Source: Plasmodium brasilianum (Eukaryota; Apicomplexa; Aconoidasida; Haemosporida; Plasmodiidae). Taken from it: a DNA stretch of 64,000 bases. Position numbers and translations under genes: made by a program. Numbering within the stretch: the first letter of the stretch is position 1; the number at the start of each line of letters is the position of its first letter. Under the pieces are notes generated by a model that saw only the letters and a program-made list of their open reading frames with translations, was not told the origin of the DNA and made no database searches. Positions 1-12,427 of the stretch are shown one piece after another. The stretch is taken from positions 744,001 through 808,000 of the forward strand of contig NC_090115.1 of assembly GCF_023973825.1 (NCBI RefSeq). The letters are read 5' to 3'.

Positions 1-336
1 ATTTAATTTATTTATTTTATTTTATTCAACTTAATTTATAATGATTCAATTTAATTTTCTTTTTTTTTTTTTTTCTTTTGTTTTTGGGATGTGTAACAAA
101 AGTCGAATAAAAAATTTTACCTCCTATTTATACAAAAAATTGAAAATGCTACAATTACATAATAGTAAATTTGCACAAAGCAAAACTATATATGAGTAAA
201 TAAATTAACACGTACTTTGTACATTTTACAAATCAATAAAAATAAAACTCATTAAGTACATATAAAGATGGAGTTACCAAAATTAATGAATATTTCTCAT
301 TTTTAATTTAAAAAAAATAAAATAAAGCATCATAAG
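1..336. other. Intergenic, left edge
   Basis: No gene is visible. The stretch is A/T-rich with a T run near positions 61-74. It is probably the upstream region of the SDHAF2-like gene that starts at 337. Confidence 0.5.
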
Positions 337-1054
337 ATGAAGCATATTTCGAGTTTTTTACGAAAGTTCATTTGTACTCATAAAAATATGACTGAGGAAG
401 ATTTCACAATTTTAAAAAAAAAGTTAAGATATAAATTTAGAAGTGTTAGTTTTGGAAAATTTATAAAAAAAATATAAAAAATGAATATTGCATAGAATGG
501 GAGAATCTGAGAATAGTGATACATAAATTATATGTGTGTATATGAAGTATGAGCGAGTGCATAAGTATACGTGTATGCTTGTACGCAAGTTTGTACTTCT
601 ATATGTATTCAACTCATAAAAGCAGAAAAAATTATTGAACTCTAACCGAGAGTATTCATTCTTATGATCACTTTTTAATGAATATTATATTAATGATATA
701 TACTTGATTGTTCAAGTGTTTTTACCAAAAAATATGTTTGCTTGGGCATACACATGTGTTTATTTATCTTCTTATTAGGTTGGCATGCTAGAGCTAGATA
801 CGTTAATAAACAGTTACATAAACTTGAACATTAATAAAATTGATAAAGATAAAGCAAAATTACTATATAATTTAATTGATATAGATACAAATAATTTAAT
901 AAAGTTGTTTTATTTTTATTCAAACAAGGATAATCATAACATGGAGAAGCTATCCCATTTTTTAAAAAATATGAATGAAAAAGAAATAAAAGATACGTTT
1001 AAATTATTAATTGATATTCTTAATAATAACGAAAGGCATACTACATCACCATAA
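337..1054 (+). CDS. SDHAF2: SDHAF2-like succinate dehydrogenase assembly factor, 2 exons
   Basis: I join exon 1 (337-444) to exon 2 (779-1054) in phase 0 across a GTTAGT...TTATTAG intron, giving about 127 residues. The second exon alone has an ATG at 785, but the junction places Ser-Val-Gly immediately before MLE. That recreates the Arg-x-x-GMLE motif typical of SDHAF2/Sdh5, preceded by the usual K-L-R-Y segment. The family attaches FAD to the flavoprotein subunit of mitochondrial complex II. The N-terminus (MKHISSFLRKF) is basic and hydrophobic, as expected for a mitochondrial presequence. The conserved Asp-Trp-Asp patch of the family is replaced by an Asn-rich helix, so the protein is divergent. 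The splice is inferred and the identity is likely but not certain. Confidence 0.55.
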
Positions 1055-1425
1055 AAAAGAAAAAAAGAAAAAAAAAAGGCATATTTAAAGGATAACTGTA
1101 GATACAGTCTCTTCTCACTTTTAACATTTTTCGCATAACCTTTCTATTTCTTCAGTAATCCACATAGTTAGAGAAACTGTAAAATTAGTTGTTAGAAATG
1201 TTAAAACCTAGATAATTCAGATTAATAACGAAACGACTGCTAATATATATGTACATATGTATATTTTTTTTTCTTTTTTTTTAAAAGTCTTTGTACTTTT
1301 CAACTAAGTCAGAATGTTTAATGTTTCCGTCTATATCCACCTAAATTTTGTTTATATATTTAAAAAGAAAAAAAAATGTATTGCATATCTAATGTTTTGA
1401 TAATTTTTTTTTTTTTTTCGTAAAA
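1055..1425. other. Intergenic between convergent genes
   Basis: This is shared 3' flanking DNA between the SDHAF2-like gene (+) and the EF-hand gene (-). It holds A and T runs and no ORF I would support. Confidence 0.5.
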
Positions 1426-2296
1426 TTAACAAGGAAAAATAAACATTACAGGTACATCAACTAGGAACTTTTTAAATTCGTTTTCTGTGAACTTATTCCC
1501 ATTTTCGCATAAGAGAGATTTTAACGCATTTTTATTTATCATTTCATCTATTTAAAAGGAAAAAGGGGAAATAATTAATAAAAAAAAAAAAAAAGAAAAA
1601 AAAAGTCATTAAAAAGTTTAATTAAAAACAGGGGAAAAATGTGTATATATATATGTACATACGGGATGGGTTCAAAAACTTAATACAATTTTCAATTTTT
1701 TTCTTTCCATAATAGTTGCTTTGAAATTTAAGAATATAGTCATTCAGTTCATCAAAACTGTAGCTCTTTTTATCGTCTTGAAATATTTCATAACATATTT
1801 TAAACCTGTCCATAAGAAGAGATACCAAATTGAAAAAAAGGTAGAGTCAGTTTTTGAGAAAAATGATGCACACAAATGTAGTAGGATGAATGCATGTTCC
1901 ATCCATATATCCACATATATATATGTATATTTTAAGATGAAAACAGGTTTTAAGTATATTTCCATAAGAGGTAAAATAACTTGAAAAGTAGATTTTTAAT
2001 TGAACCAAAAGCTACAAAATACATATATATGTTAATCTATACATATGTACACATAAGGAAAAAACGTTCTACAGATAAACTAAGGCCATATTTTCTTAAT
2101 GTACCCTAAAGATTTTAGTATTGTTATTAAATCTTTCTTATCAATATAATCTTGATCTTTTTTCTTTAAATTAAACAAGTCTACAATTCTTGATTTCTGT
2201 TTATTAGTAGGAGTACATACAAAAGTATGAACATATATGAAACCGTACATACATATATATATTGTTATATGAAATGAGTTAACGAAAAGTGATATA

Positions 2297-2346
<50 letters not shown>

Positions 2347-2395
2347 CATAAGCTACTATATCACTTTGCAGAGGATTTTCACATATTTTTTCCAT
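1426..2395 (-). CDS. EF-hand (calmodulin-like) protein, 4 exons
   Basis: Four minus-strand exons join in consistent phase: 2348-2395, 2105-2196, 1663-1805 and 1426-1547, giving about 134 residues. Exon 2 reads as an EF-hand half (VDLFNLKKKDQDYIDKKDL, then ILKSLG), a spacing seen in calmodulin and in EFCAB2/DRC8-type proteins. Exon 3 carries a second helix-loop-helix (FKICYEIFQDD then SYSFDELNDYI). Exon 4 carries a third (NKNALKSLLCENGNKFTENEFKKFL). Several loop Asp residues are missing, so calcium binding is doubtful for most loops. Intron 2 is 299 bases and could hide a further exon, because one EF-hand half appears absent. The EF-hand fold is reasonably clear; the exact relative (dynein regulatory complex, centrin-like or other) is not. 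Confidence 0.55.
2292..2342. repeat. AT dinucleotide microsatellite in intron
   Basis: An almost pure (AT)n tract lies inside intron 1 of the EF-hand gene. It is expected to vary in length between strains. Confidence 0.8.
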
Positions 2396-2438
2396 TATAT
2401 TTTTATTTTATTTCTTTTAAATTAAAGAAAAATTGTAA

Positions 2439-2473
<35 letters not shown>

Positions 2474-4391
2474 AAATAAAAATATTACTTGAATTTCACC
2501 CATATTTATATGAATAAAAAAAAAAAAAAATGTTTGTGAAGGAAAATTATTTTTTTAAATGAATAGTCTTCGTGGATAATCGTTTATATGTTCTTCAATG
2601 TGCTTTTAAGCCTGCATCAATTATAGATAATTAACTCAATATAGTGTACAATGTATATATATATATATATGTATATGTATATATATATGCACGTATAAAT
2701 CATTTACATATTTAGGTGTAAAATGTGAACATAGGGTACACGTCAAAAATATCATATTTAATTATATGGTTGATTAAAATTTAATTTTGAAGTTACCTTT
2801 TTTTTTTTTTTTTTTAAATGTTCGTTATTTAATTTTCTGTAAAATAATATCAATTTTTTCATTTCACTGTAGTTGAAATTTCTTATGTTCTTTACTAACA
2901 ATTTTACCTTTTATGAATTTTATGTGCATTTAATTTATAAACATATTGAACTTTGTGTTTTAAAAAAAAAAAAATTTTTTTTTCCTTTTTTTTATGTATC
3001 TCTTCATTTGTTGATAATTTAAGGGAAAGGCGAATTAAAAAAAGTTCATTTATATATATATAATGTATATGTGTATATGTATATATACTTACAAATATAT
3101 GTATACCATTATTTCAAAGAAATTGCTTCTTTGTTTTTTAAGACTTTCTTATACACTTATGATGAGCATATTTTTCCTGTAAATTAATTAGATGAAATTA
3201 ATGAATGGAAAATTATGTTTTCCTCATTTTATTTGATATATATATTTTTTAATGGTTTCCTTTTTGTACATTTTAATATTTTTTTTTTTTCATGTTTAAA
3301 ATATTATATTATGTCTTACAAGATTTTTATAAATCAGAGTTGGTTTTTTGTTTTTTTTCTTTTCGTTTATTTTCTGTATTCATTTCTTCTCGTTTCTTTT
3401 CTTTTCTTTTCTTTCGTTTTTTTTTCTTTTTTTTTTAAACGTACTTTTAACATTACCATTAAAATGGTATAGTAGTAGACAATAATTTATTTAATTTACA
3501 ATTATTGTTTTATTAAATTTTTTTTTGTTTCTCGCGTTTTTAGTTTAATAATTGTTTCAATTTTTGCTATTTTACATGAAATATTTCTCCTATATGTATT
3601 TTCTGTTATGATGTAAATCAAATGAATAAAGCAATTAATTTTTAAGGACATATATATTAACATTTTTACGCACTAAGAGTAAAAGAGAGAAAATACACTG
3701 GACGAAACAGGTAGACAGTTAATAAGTTGTTACTGCAGTTGCTGCTTAGAAACAATTTTAAGGGTATAAAATAAAAAATATATATATGTATATAAAATAT
3801 GAAAACAGCGCATGCTTGATTGTTTAGGTGGTGCAGGGCGCTTGTGTGTGGGTATATACCATGTACATATGTAAATGCATATATATGCAAATTTATACAT
3901 ACATACATAAATGCATACAAATGTAAAAACATACCTGAATACATACATACCTAAATGCGTACAAATGTAAGTACATACGTGAATACATGCATACATAAAT
4001 ACGTACTTATGCAAATACATGCAAATGTATATGCTTACATATATGTGAGTTTTTTTTTTTTTTTTTTTTTTGTGCTGCAGTAATTTAAAAATGCTTTTAT
4101 TTTTTCAGTTTTTTTTTCATTTTCCATTTTCTTACCTTTTCAATTCTCCATTATTTTTATTTTTTAAAAGGTAACTTCTTCATTACTAATTTTTTATGTA
4201 GTCCTTAATTTTCTCTCAGTTTAGCTTTATTTGAAACGCTGCGTTGCTGATATTTGTATATATACATATACTCTCATATATATATGCATACATACATATG
4301 AATTCATCTATATACATATGCATACATATACATTACATGCTTATGTGTGAACGTTTACTTATCGATAAATGCAATAGCGGCGATAGCTAAA
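2396..4391. other. Intergenic between divergent genes
   Basis: About 2 kb separates the divergent EF-hand (-) and RMD5-like (+) genes and must hold both promoters. It contains T runs (around 2440-2470 and 4050-4070), AT microsatellites (around 2650-2690) and imperfect ACATAC/TGCATAC repeats around 3880-4040 and 4260-4330. ORFs here are short and made of Phe, Tyr and Ile, so I do not call them genes. Confidence 0.5.
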
Positions 4392-7300
4392 ATGGGTGAA
4401 GAAAACTATTCAGCAGAAAGTAGCAGTCCAAAAAACCTATATTTTGAAGAAGTTGAAAGTGAAATAAGAGAATTTAAAGTAAAGCAAAATGATACTTTTA
4501 ACTTTTACCTGGACAGTATAGATAAACTCTTAGAAAAAGTTCAAAGGGCAAAAAGGGATGTAGAAGAAAGAATAAAGAAAAAGGAAAATATGAAAAGCGA
4601 ACGCGAAAGTTTAAGTGATAATAATAGCAGTGGTAATAATAATAAAAGGAATAATAATAATAGTTGTGATAATAATAACAATAGGGATAATAATAATAAT
4701 AGTGGTAATAATGCAGCAGTTAAAAGCATCATTTCTAGTCATAGAGATGTCAAAAGTAATTACGATGTAAAAGAACTAGTGAAAGATGTGAAAGAATTAA
4801 AATTGACAGAAAAAGTAAATGAAGAAAATAAAAAGTTTTACAACATTTTACTGTTATCATATAGAGGAATAATATCTTTAATTAAACAGGAGACACCTGA
4901 AATTTTCAAAAATATTTATATAAAAAAGGATGTTATTCTTAGATTAATTCTATTGCATTTTTTGCAAAAGGGGGATTTCTTTATGTATTATGTATTGAAT
5001 AAGGAAATTGAAAAAAAGAAAGAAAAAAGAATAAAGAAAAATGGTATAAATATGACAAATGAGCCAAATGATAATTCAACATTGAATTCTTATAATGCAA
5101 AGGTAAAGGATGGGATTGTTCCCATTTTAGGAAATAAAAATGAGCAAAATGTATTTGATAAAGATAGGGAGACATTTAGTAAGTCTAAATTGTTAGGTAA
5201 GCTTACGTTTATTCGTAATATTTGCCCATTATCTTGTGGAGGAAAAAAGGAAAAAATGAAACAGGTACCCCTTTTAAAAGGAATAGAATTATATACTGAC
5301 AGGAACTGCTCTAAGAATGATGCTTTAGAATGGAATCATTCTGAAAGTGTAAATGATGACAATAGTAAATATTACAGTAATAACATTTTAGGAGACCACC
5401 ATAATTATAAACATATTAAGGATGAAATATCCTTTTATGATATTAGAAATGATGAAGTAATGGGTAATCCTAGTAAAGACAGGTATTATAATAATGGCAA
5501 ATATTCTATCCTTCTTAATAACATAAAAATAGATAAAGTTAAAAATTACAAAGGCAAGTTATTTCATGAATTAAAAAAAGAATACATAAGCAAAATAAGC
5601 TTTGAGAATAATTCTGAACAAATAGATATCAAACATACATTAATTGAGAAGGAAGTATTTGAGGGTTATAGAAAGCTACATACCATTTTATATAATTTAA
5701 AAAATTTTGAAGTAGTTACATGTATTGATTGGTACAATAATTGCAGTGAATCGACTAAGAAGAAATATTCCAAGCTAATATATTTATTACATTGTATTAA
5801 ATATTTAATATATTCAAAAGAAAATAAAGAAAAAGCTTTAACGTGCTTAAGGGATCTTATGATGAACTATAATGAAAACAGATCGCATATATCAAGATTA
5901 AGTACTTTTATATGTATAGGTGTTGATAATTTCTTTTTTAAAGACATGTTTTCAAATGTTCACTCAAAGGTTTTTAATTATTTTAAACGAGCATTTAATG
6001 AAGAAGGAATAATTATTAATGTAAAGGGGAAAGACAAATTGAACACAAAGGGAAAAAGAAATGGAGGAAAGAAGGGGATAAGATCGATCAATAAGGATGG
6101 GAGTAAAAAAAATGTTCGAAAAATTTTAGCAAGCAATTTTATAGAAAAAGTAAAAAACAGAGGGAAACACAATACCTCAAAAAAGGAGGAAAAAGGTGAA
6201 AGTTATGAATATAGCGAGGATGATGATGAGCTTCATGTCGATAGCATAGATAGCAGTGTATATGATAGCGAAGAGGACGAAGAGAGCAGCTCCATCGTGG
6301 ACTATGTAACAAAGGAAGCCATAGAAAGTAGAGATGGACATACTTCAAGAAAAAAGAAAAAAGGAAAAAAAAAAGAAATGACAAAATTAAATAAGAAAAG
6401 GAAAGAAAGGAAGAAGAGTATAAAGGTGAATGAACAAATTTTAGAAAGAAAAATAAAAAAAAACAAGGAAAAGATAATGAAAAGAAATAAACAAAAGGAA
6501 CAAAATATAAATTCTTCATATAAGATATGTCAAAAAGAATATGCGTTAAATATCAAAATGGGTCGTAATAAGGGACCTTTAATACATAACAATATATATA
6601 AGGAAAAGCACGCACATATTGTGACAGGTGGTTTGAATAACAGTCAAGTTGAACTAGAGGTGGAAAATAATTCCCGTCCGTTAAGTGAAAAATATATAGA
6701 AAACAATATTTATGAATTATTAAAAGAAGAAAATAGGAAACGAAACCCATTCTACTATGATGCGTCCAATGATTATTACACAAGTAACAAAAATTTGATT
6801 CTACCAAAAGTGAAATTGAGTAATAGTAAGAAAAATCAGGACAAGAAAAGAAGTGATGGAAAGGAGGAAAATGAAGTGAAAGAAGAAGAAGAAGAGGAGG
6901 AGGAAGAAGTGGAGAAACTGAAAAAAGGTTGGTATAGTTACATTTTTAATTGTGCAAAGGACGTTTTTTCAGAAGTACATTCTCGAAATGATAAGGAGCA
7001 TGTTATAAACAGTAACTGTAAATTTGATAGTAATGTAGATAGATATTATAATGATATTGATGTGAATGAAAAAAAGGAATCAGAAGGTATATATTTGTAT
7101 GAGTTAAGTGAAAATGAATTATCTCAAATATATCAAAATGATAACTCGTATAAAACTTATAAAAAGTTAAATAAGGCAACACAGTTTTATGATAATAAGG
7201 ATACAAAAATTTTAAGTAATTCTATTCAAAATTTAAATTGTGGTTATCATAAAAATTGCATAAATATAAACACGAATAATTTTACTAATTGGTTCTCCTC

Positions 7301-10300
7301 CTATTATGTTAACCATCATAATGGAAGCAATACATATTGTAGCAGCAATAATTTTTTCAGTAATGTAAATAACGACAGAAACAACAAAACATATAGTAAT
7401 ATTCAATGGTTGAACTCATATAACATGTTGAATGAATCCTGTTTCGTAAGGAGACCAAATATCTTAAAGAGAAAATTTGCAAAATGTAAGTTTTTAAATC
7501 GTCTTTGTAAAAATGATAAGATAAATGAAAAAAAAAAAAAAATTGATACTACTCTATTGTCTAACGAAATTGGTTCTAACAAATTATTACCCTATGAAGA
7601 GAAGAAAACAAATGAAGAAAGTGAGTATAAAAAGGAAATAGACAGTAGTAGCACAAGTTGTGGTTTAAACAAAGGAAACAAAATCATAAAATTAAAAAGA
7701 AAAACAGAAGTTGGAGGAGATCACATTAATAGTAGTAGTATATCAAACAAAATTAAAAAAATTGAAGAAGAATATGCCCAATTTAAGGAAAATACCGAAT
7801 ATGAAAATGCACAGTGGTACAGTAGTTCATATAGTAATACATCCTTAAGCTCTGGTCATACTTTTTATTCTTCTAGTGGAGATGATATCAACTTTTCTAG
7901 TTCTTCTAACTCTGATGATAATAAGAAAGAGGATATTAACAAAGTAAAAGAAGAAGTTGATTTAATTAAAGAAGATTTTTTAAAAAAGAATGCTATGATA
8001 GCTTTATTAAATACAAACAATATACAAGCGTACAATAGAGCTATATTAGCTGCAAAAAATACTAGGTTAACAAAAACATCTATAGATGTTAGTAGGATTT
8101 TGTTAACTCATGCTTTAACCAATAGAGAGATCTATACCTTGCACAATTCATTGTCGAATAATAAAAGTAATGCGGAGTTTCGACGCATCTGTTTGAAGTG
8201 GAAGGCGAATAAGGTGAAGAGAAGAAATCGTCTGAGAAAAAGAGAGAAAAATAATGAAAGTAATAATGATGAAAAGAAAATAATAATAATTAAAAAAAAA
8301 AAAAAAAAAAAAAAAAGCAAGTGGTGAAATTAATAAAAAAAAGGAAAGAAGGAAAGAAAAGAACAAAGAAAAACACGATAAGAAAAAGAAAAACGAGGAA
8401 AGGGCACAGGAAGATAATGAAAAAGATAATAATAGGGATAACAGCAATAGCAATAATAATAATGCAAAAAGAAGCGATGAGGTTAATTCAAAAAAAAATA
8501 AAAAAGGCTCCCCGGCGCAAAGTAAAATAAAAATCAAGTGCGTAAATAAAAAAAAGGGCAACCCCCCCGAATCTTCTGTTAAGTCATCATCTACGAGTGC
8601 TTTAGGAAATTTTGATGTGAATGATGTTATCACATTAACAAAAGAATGTTTACTGTTGAAAAAGGAAAACGAGAAAAAGAATGAAGATGAAAAGGTAAAA
8701 ATTGAAAAATGCTCAAAAAGAGAAGAAATAAATGAAGAGTTAGTTGAAAAACGTAAGTGTAACCAAGAGTCCGCGAAAGAAGAGAAAAAAGAGAATCCTG
8801 CAGAACGAGTGAAAGAAATAAACGAAGGGATAGGGAAGCAGGAAGTTGATAAGAACAAAAACACGATGGATAGCGGTAATAACGATGGTGGTGTTGCTGG
8901 AAATGCTAACAGTATTGAAAAATTAGACATACTGAATAAAAAGGATAATAAAATTTTTCTCTGTGAAGAGATACGTGTAAAGGAAAAAGATATAGAGAGG
9001 GTTCCAATTGAAGAGGAAACTAATGAAAGGGATAAAAAGAGTGAAAATAATAAAATGAGCGTAGACGAAAATTATATAAATAAAAGCATAGAAGAAATAA
9101 ACGAAAAAGGAGAGAGAGAAGGAAGAAATAAAATGGAGAAGGTAAATGAAGAAAATGCTCAAATAGAAAAAAAAAACATAGAAATAGATGAACAAAATGA
9201 GTGGGGAAAGAAAACTTGTGTTGAGGATGAAATCAAAGGTGATAAAGATCATTTGCTTGCAACGAACAAAAAAGAAATGGATGGCGGAAATAAAGAAAAA
9301 AGAAAAATTAAGGAAAATATTGAGGCAAAAATTAAAAAAGAAAAGAAAGCAGTTTTTTTAGGGACATACAAGAAAAACTTTAAAAAGAGAAGATATTATT
9401 CCAATTTTTTACTTGATGAGCAAACAGAAACTAAAATGAAGAGAAATAAAAATGAAGCTAGTGATAACAAGTCAAATAAAAATAAAAAGGAAACTTGTAA
9501 ATTGCGAAGAAGAACGAAACACGCAATTATAGGTATAAAAAAAAAAAAAAAAAAAAATTTTCCCCTTTTTTTTTTCTAGCTAAAATAATCCTTTTATATT
9601 TAATTATTTATTTACTATGTTTTTGTTACGCCTGTTTTGTTTTGTAAAAGGAGTACATTTGAGTTAATTAGGAGATTTTCGGTTGCATTGTTCTACTGCT
9701 TCTTTTACATTTAGTTTTATGTTTACATCATGTGCACTGTACATTATGTTTGTTTGAATTCACCTGTTTGTGGAAATCGTAGATAAAATGTCATACGTTT
9801 CATTATTGTATATTTTTAAGGGAAAACAGATCATGAGAGAAAAAATTGCGGCAGTAGTAGTAGCGGTGAATTTAAGAAGAAAAAAAAAGGAAATGAAAAG
9901 GAAAAAAAGAAGAAGAAAAATAATATGAAAAACGATGAAAAAAATTCAAAACCAAATAAAAGCAAAGGCGCAGGAAAAGAAAATAATAATGGAAATCTTA
10001 AAGATAGAAAATTTAAAAAAGGAAAGGAAAAAAAAAATTGTAAAGAGAAAAAAGTATACATCCATTTGGAAAGGTACGGAAATAAAAAAAAAAAAAAAAA
10101 AATATATATGAAATAATAATAGAAGAAATAGAAGGAAGTTCTAATAAATACGTAACGTGTGCTCAGCATATTATTATTATGAAATCACTGAAGTACTTTT
10201 GTTTTTCAACTTACACATTTTCTTTTTATCCACCATAATAGTATCATGTATTGCGTATACCACATCAAGAGTCTATACTTTCTTTTTTTTGATATTAATT

Positions 10301-11175
10301 ATTTTTATTTTACCTTAATATACTGTACTTTATTTTGTTGCACTACATTTTATTTTACTTCATTTTACTGTGTTTCATTTTATTTGTACTTCATATATTG
10401 GATTTTATTTTATTTTTTATTTATTTTCACAACTTAGCCCTTTATCCATCCTGGTATGCGGTGGATTAATAAGCTCGAAAAAATTAATAGAAGCTCAGGC
10501 CATTTTGAAGGAAAACAATAAAAGATTACAAGAAGCCAAAAATAGTTCTTCATCGAATAATGCAAATGCAAAAGGAACACATAATTCTATTGATAAATTA
10601 GCAAAGGAGCAAAATAATAAGAAGAAAAAAGAAAGCTCTTCTCTGTTTTCGAATTCGTTAGCAGTAGAAGTTGATTTGAGTGGATGTTTCTTTTTCCATT
10701 CTTCATTTACTTGTCCTATTAGTAGGGATAAATCTTCAAAGGACAATCCTCCCTACCTACTTACGTGTGGACATGCCATTTGCAAGTAAATAATAAATAA
10801 AATAAGCTTATATAATAAGTGTATTTCGCTTTTGAAGAAGTCTTTCCCCCTCTGTTTATGTACTTGTGCACATATATATACATACACACACCCACACACG
10901 CATACGTATACCTATTTTTTCCGTTTCACCTACTCTTAGAAGCTGTGTTGATAAAATTCACGCGCAAAGATCCAGACAATTCAAGTGTCCAATGTGTCCG
11001 CAGTATTTACATTTGTTGGAGGTAAAATCCATTGTGCTCAGCGTTGTACTCATTATTTCTTATTGTTTCTATGAGAATGTACATATAAACAAATACTCTA
11101 CATATGTGCGCACATATATATATACATGCTTTTACGTTTTCCCCTTTTTAGATAATTCCCTTATATTTTAATTAA
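4392..11175 (+). CDS. RMD5: RMD5/GID2-type RING E3 ubiquitin ligase subunit (CTLH complex), giant
   Basis: Exons: 4392-9532 (with one frame change in the A run at 8292-8316), 9830-10073, 10438-10785, 10943-11021 and 11152-11175, about 1,940 residues. All later junctions keep phase. The start is the ATG at 4392 (MGEENYS). The C-terminus matches RMND5 in order: a SPLSILVCGG segment, a basic helix, AVEVDLSGC, then a degenerate RING (FTCPISRD, then NPPYLLTCGHAIC, then FKCPMCPQ) split over three exons. Upstream, residues about 150-205 and 420-490 resemble the CTLH and helical regions. In yeast and human the family is the RING subunit of the GID/CTLH ubiquitin ligase. Human RMND5A is about 390 residues, so some 1,500 residues are Lys/Glu/Asn-rich insertion. 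Neither frame alone reaches the RING. Confidence 0.7.
8292..8316 (+). repeat. 25-A run with frame change inside the RMD5-like gene
   Basis: Upstream coding runs in the frame of 4392 and stops at 8325-8327. The frame of 8317 is then open without a stop to the intron donor at 9533. Removing one A (or adding two) would join the frames. This is most likely a homopolymer length error or a strain polymorphism. Confidence 0.75.
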
Positions 11176-12427
11176 AATTTGGCGATCACTCCTTTTACAT
11201 TATTCGACAATAAAATAGCGTCATAATATATGTAGTCTACCGTTCTCTGTTTTGTGATTTATCTAAAGTAGTTAAAGTTATGTTAAAAGAAAAATCACAT
11301 ATTGTGTATTTTCTTCACATTAGAACAAGATTGGTAGCTCAAATTGTTAGAGACATAAAAGGACAAAAAGAATTCATTTTTTTATTTTTCATTTTTTTTT
11401 TGTTCCTTATTTATATTAATTTATATTAGTTTATTTTAATATATTGTAATATATTTAAATATATTATAATTTATTACAATTTTTTTTTTTTTTCCTTTTT
11501 TTGTTTACCAATAAAAACAAAATTAAAAATGTAAATAGTTCATACGTAAATAATTATAATTAAAAAAATAATATAAAATGTGTGTACCATATTTACAAGC
11601 TCATAAACATAAGTATTCTTATATGAGAGGTTAAATTGAACGTATAAAAAGTTTATTCGTATATTCGTTTATTAGTATATTCTTTTATTCGTATATTCAT
11701 ATATTCGTATATACTTATATATGCTTATAAAGATATAAATGTAGACGATGGTGTCACTTCCTATCATTAAAAATAGTTATTTATTTCATAAAATGTTTTG
11801 CCTTTTCTGCTTGCTGATTATGCTACTTTTGTGGTTTTAAAATTTTTTTTTATTATAAATCAGTGTGCCTCACCATCCATTTGTTCTTCTACTTTTTGTC
11901 ATTTCTCAAATTGCTATTTTGTCTTTTCTATATTTGGTCTTCTCATTTTCCACCCTTGTATTCTTTCAATTTTTGTTTTTGTGACCTTTTTCTCTGAGTC
12001 TGTTATTTACATTTCACTTCATCACTCTGTACTATTCTATAATATGTGTCATCTTTATTTTGTTTGCATTTAGATATATTATCCTCTTTTTTTTTTTTTC
12101 TTCATTTTTTTAACTTTCTGCATTGTGAATATCGCTATAGTGTTCTTTCTTATTATTTGTATTTTGGCATTCTCTTTTTTATATTCCTTCTTTTTTTTCC
12201 CTGGTATAGTAGTCTATACTCCTCATTTCATAATCGGACATTAATTTTTTGCTTTGGTTATCACTCTTCCCTTTGGAAGTGTATATGCACTATAGTTATC
12301 CTTTTTATATTTTTAATCTAAATAACCTTTTGACGACGTTTTAATTTTAGAAATATCTCTCTTTTTTTTTCCATTACATATTCTGTACTCTCATCATTTG
12401 TTGAGGATATTCATTTTTGACCGAATT
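11176..12427. other. Intergenic, T-rich, between convergent genes
   Basis: This is shared 3' flanking DNA between the RMD5-like gene (+) and the Ser-Asp-Lys repeat gene (-). A 50-codon ORF from 11280 reads in part HIRTRLVAQIVRDIKGQKEF before it decays into Phe-rich codons. It could be an exon fragment but has no clear splice partner. From 11790 to 12410 the + strand is C/T-rich, giving long but low-complexity ORFs that I do not support. Confidence 0.45.

Noticed and set aside
3215..3472. Phe-rich ORF with membrane-like segments
   Set aside because: Composed of TTT-rich codons in T-rich intergenic DNA with no splice or start context.
4541..4732. Leu-rich minus-strand ORF
   Set aside because: Reverse image of Asn/Lys/Glu repeats in the RMD5-like gene.
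8148..8930. 260-codon minus-strand ORF, Ser/Phe-rich
   Set aside because: Antisense to Lys/Glu-rich RMD5 coding sequence; no domain.
11331..11356. tRNA-like D-arm text (GGTAGCTCAAATTGTTAGAG)
   Set aside because: No T-arm GTTC motif, no anticodon arm and no acceptor pairing follow; the stretch reads better as protein.
11798..12321. Two 91-codon + strand ORFs
   Set aside because: C/T-rich flank translated into Phe/Ser/Cys; frames overlap each other and no conserved text is present.
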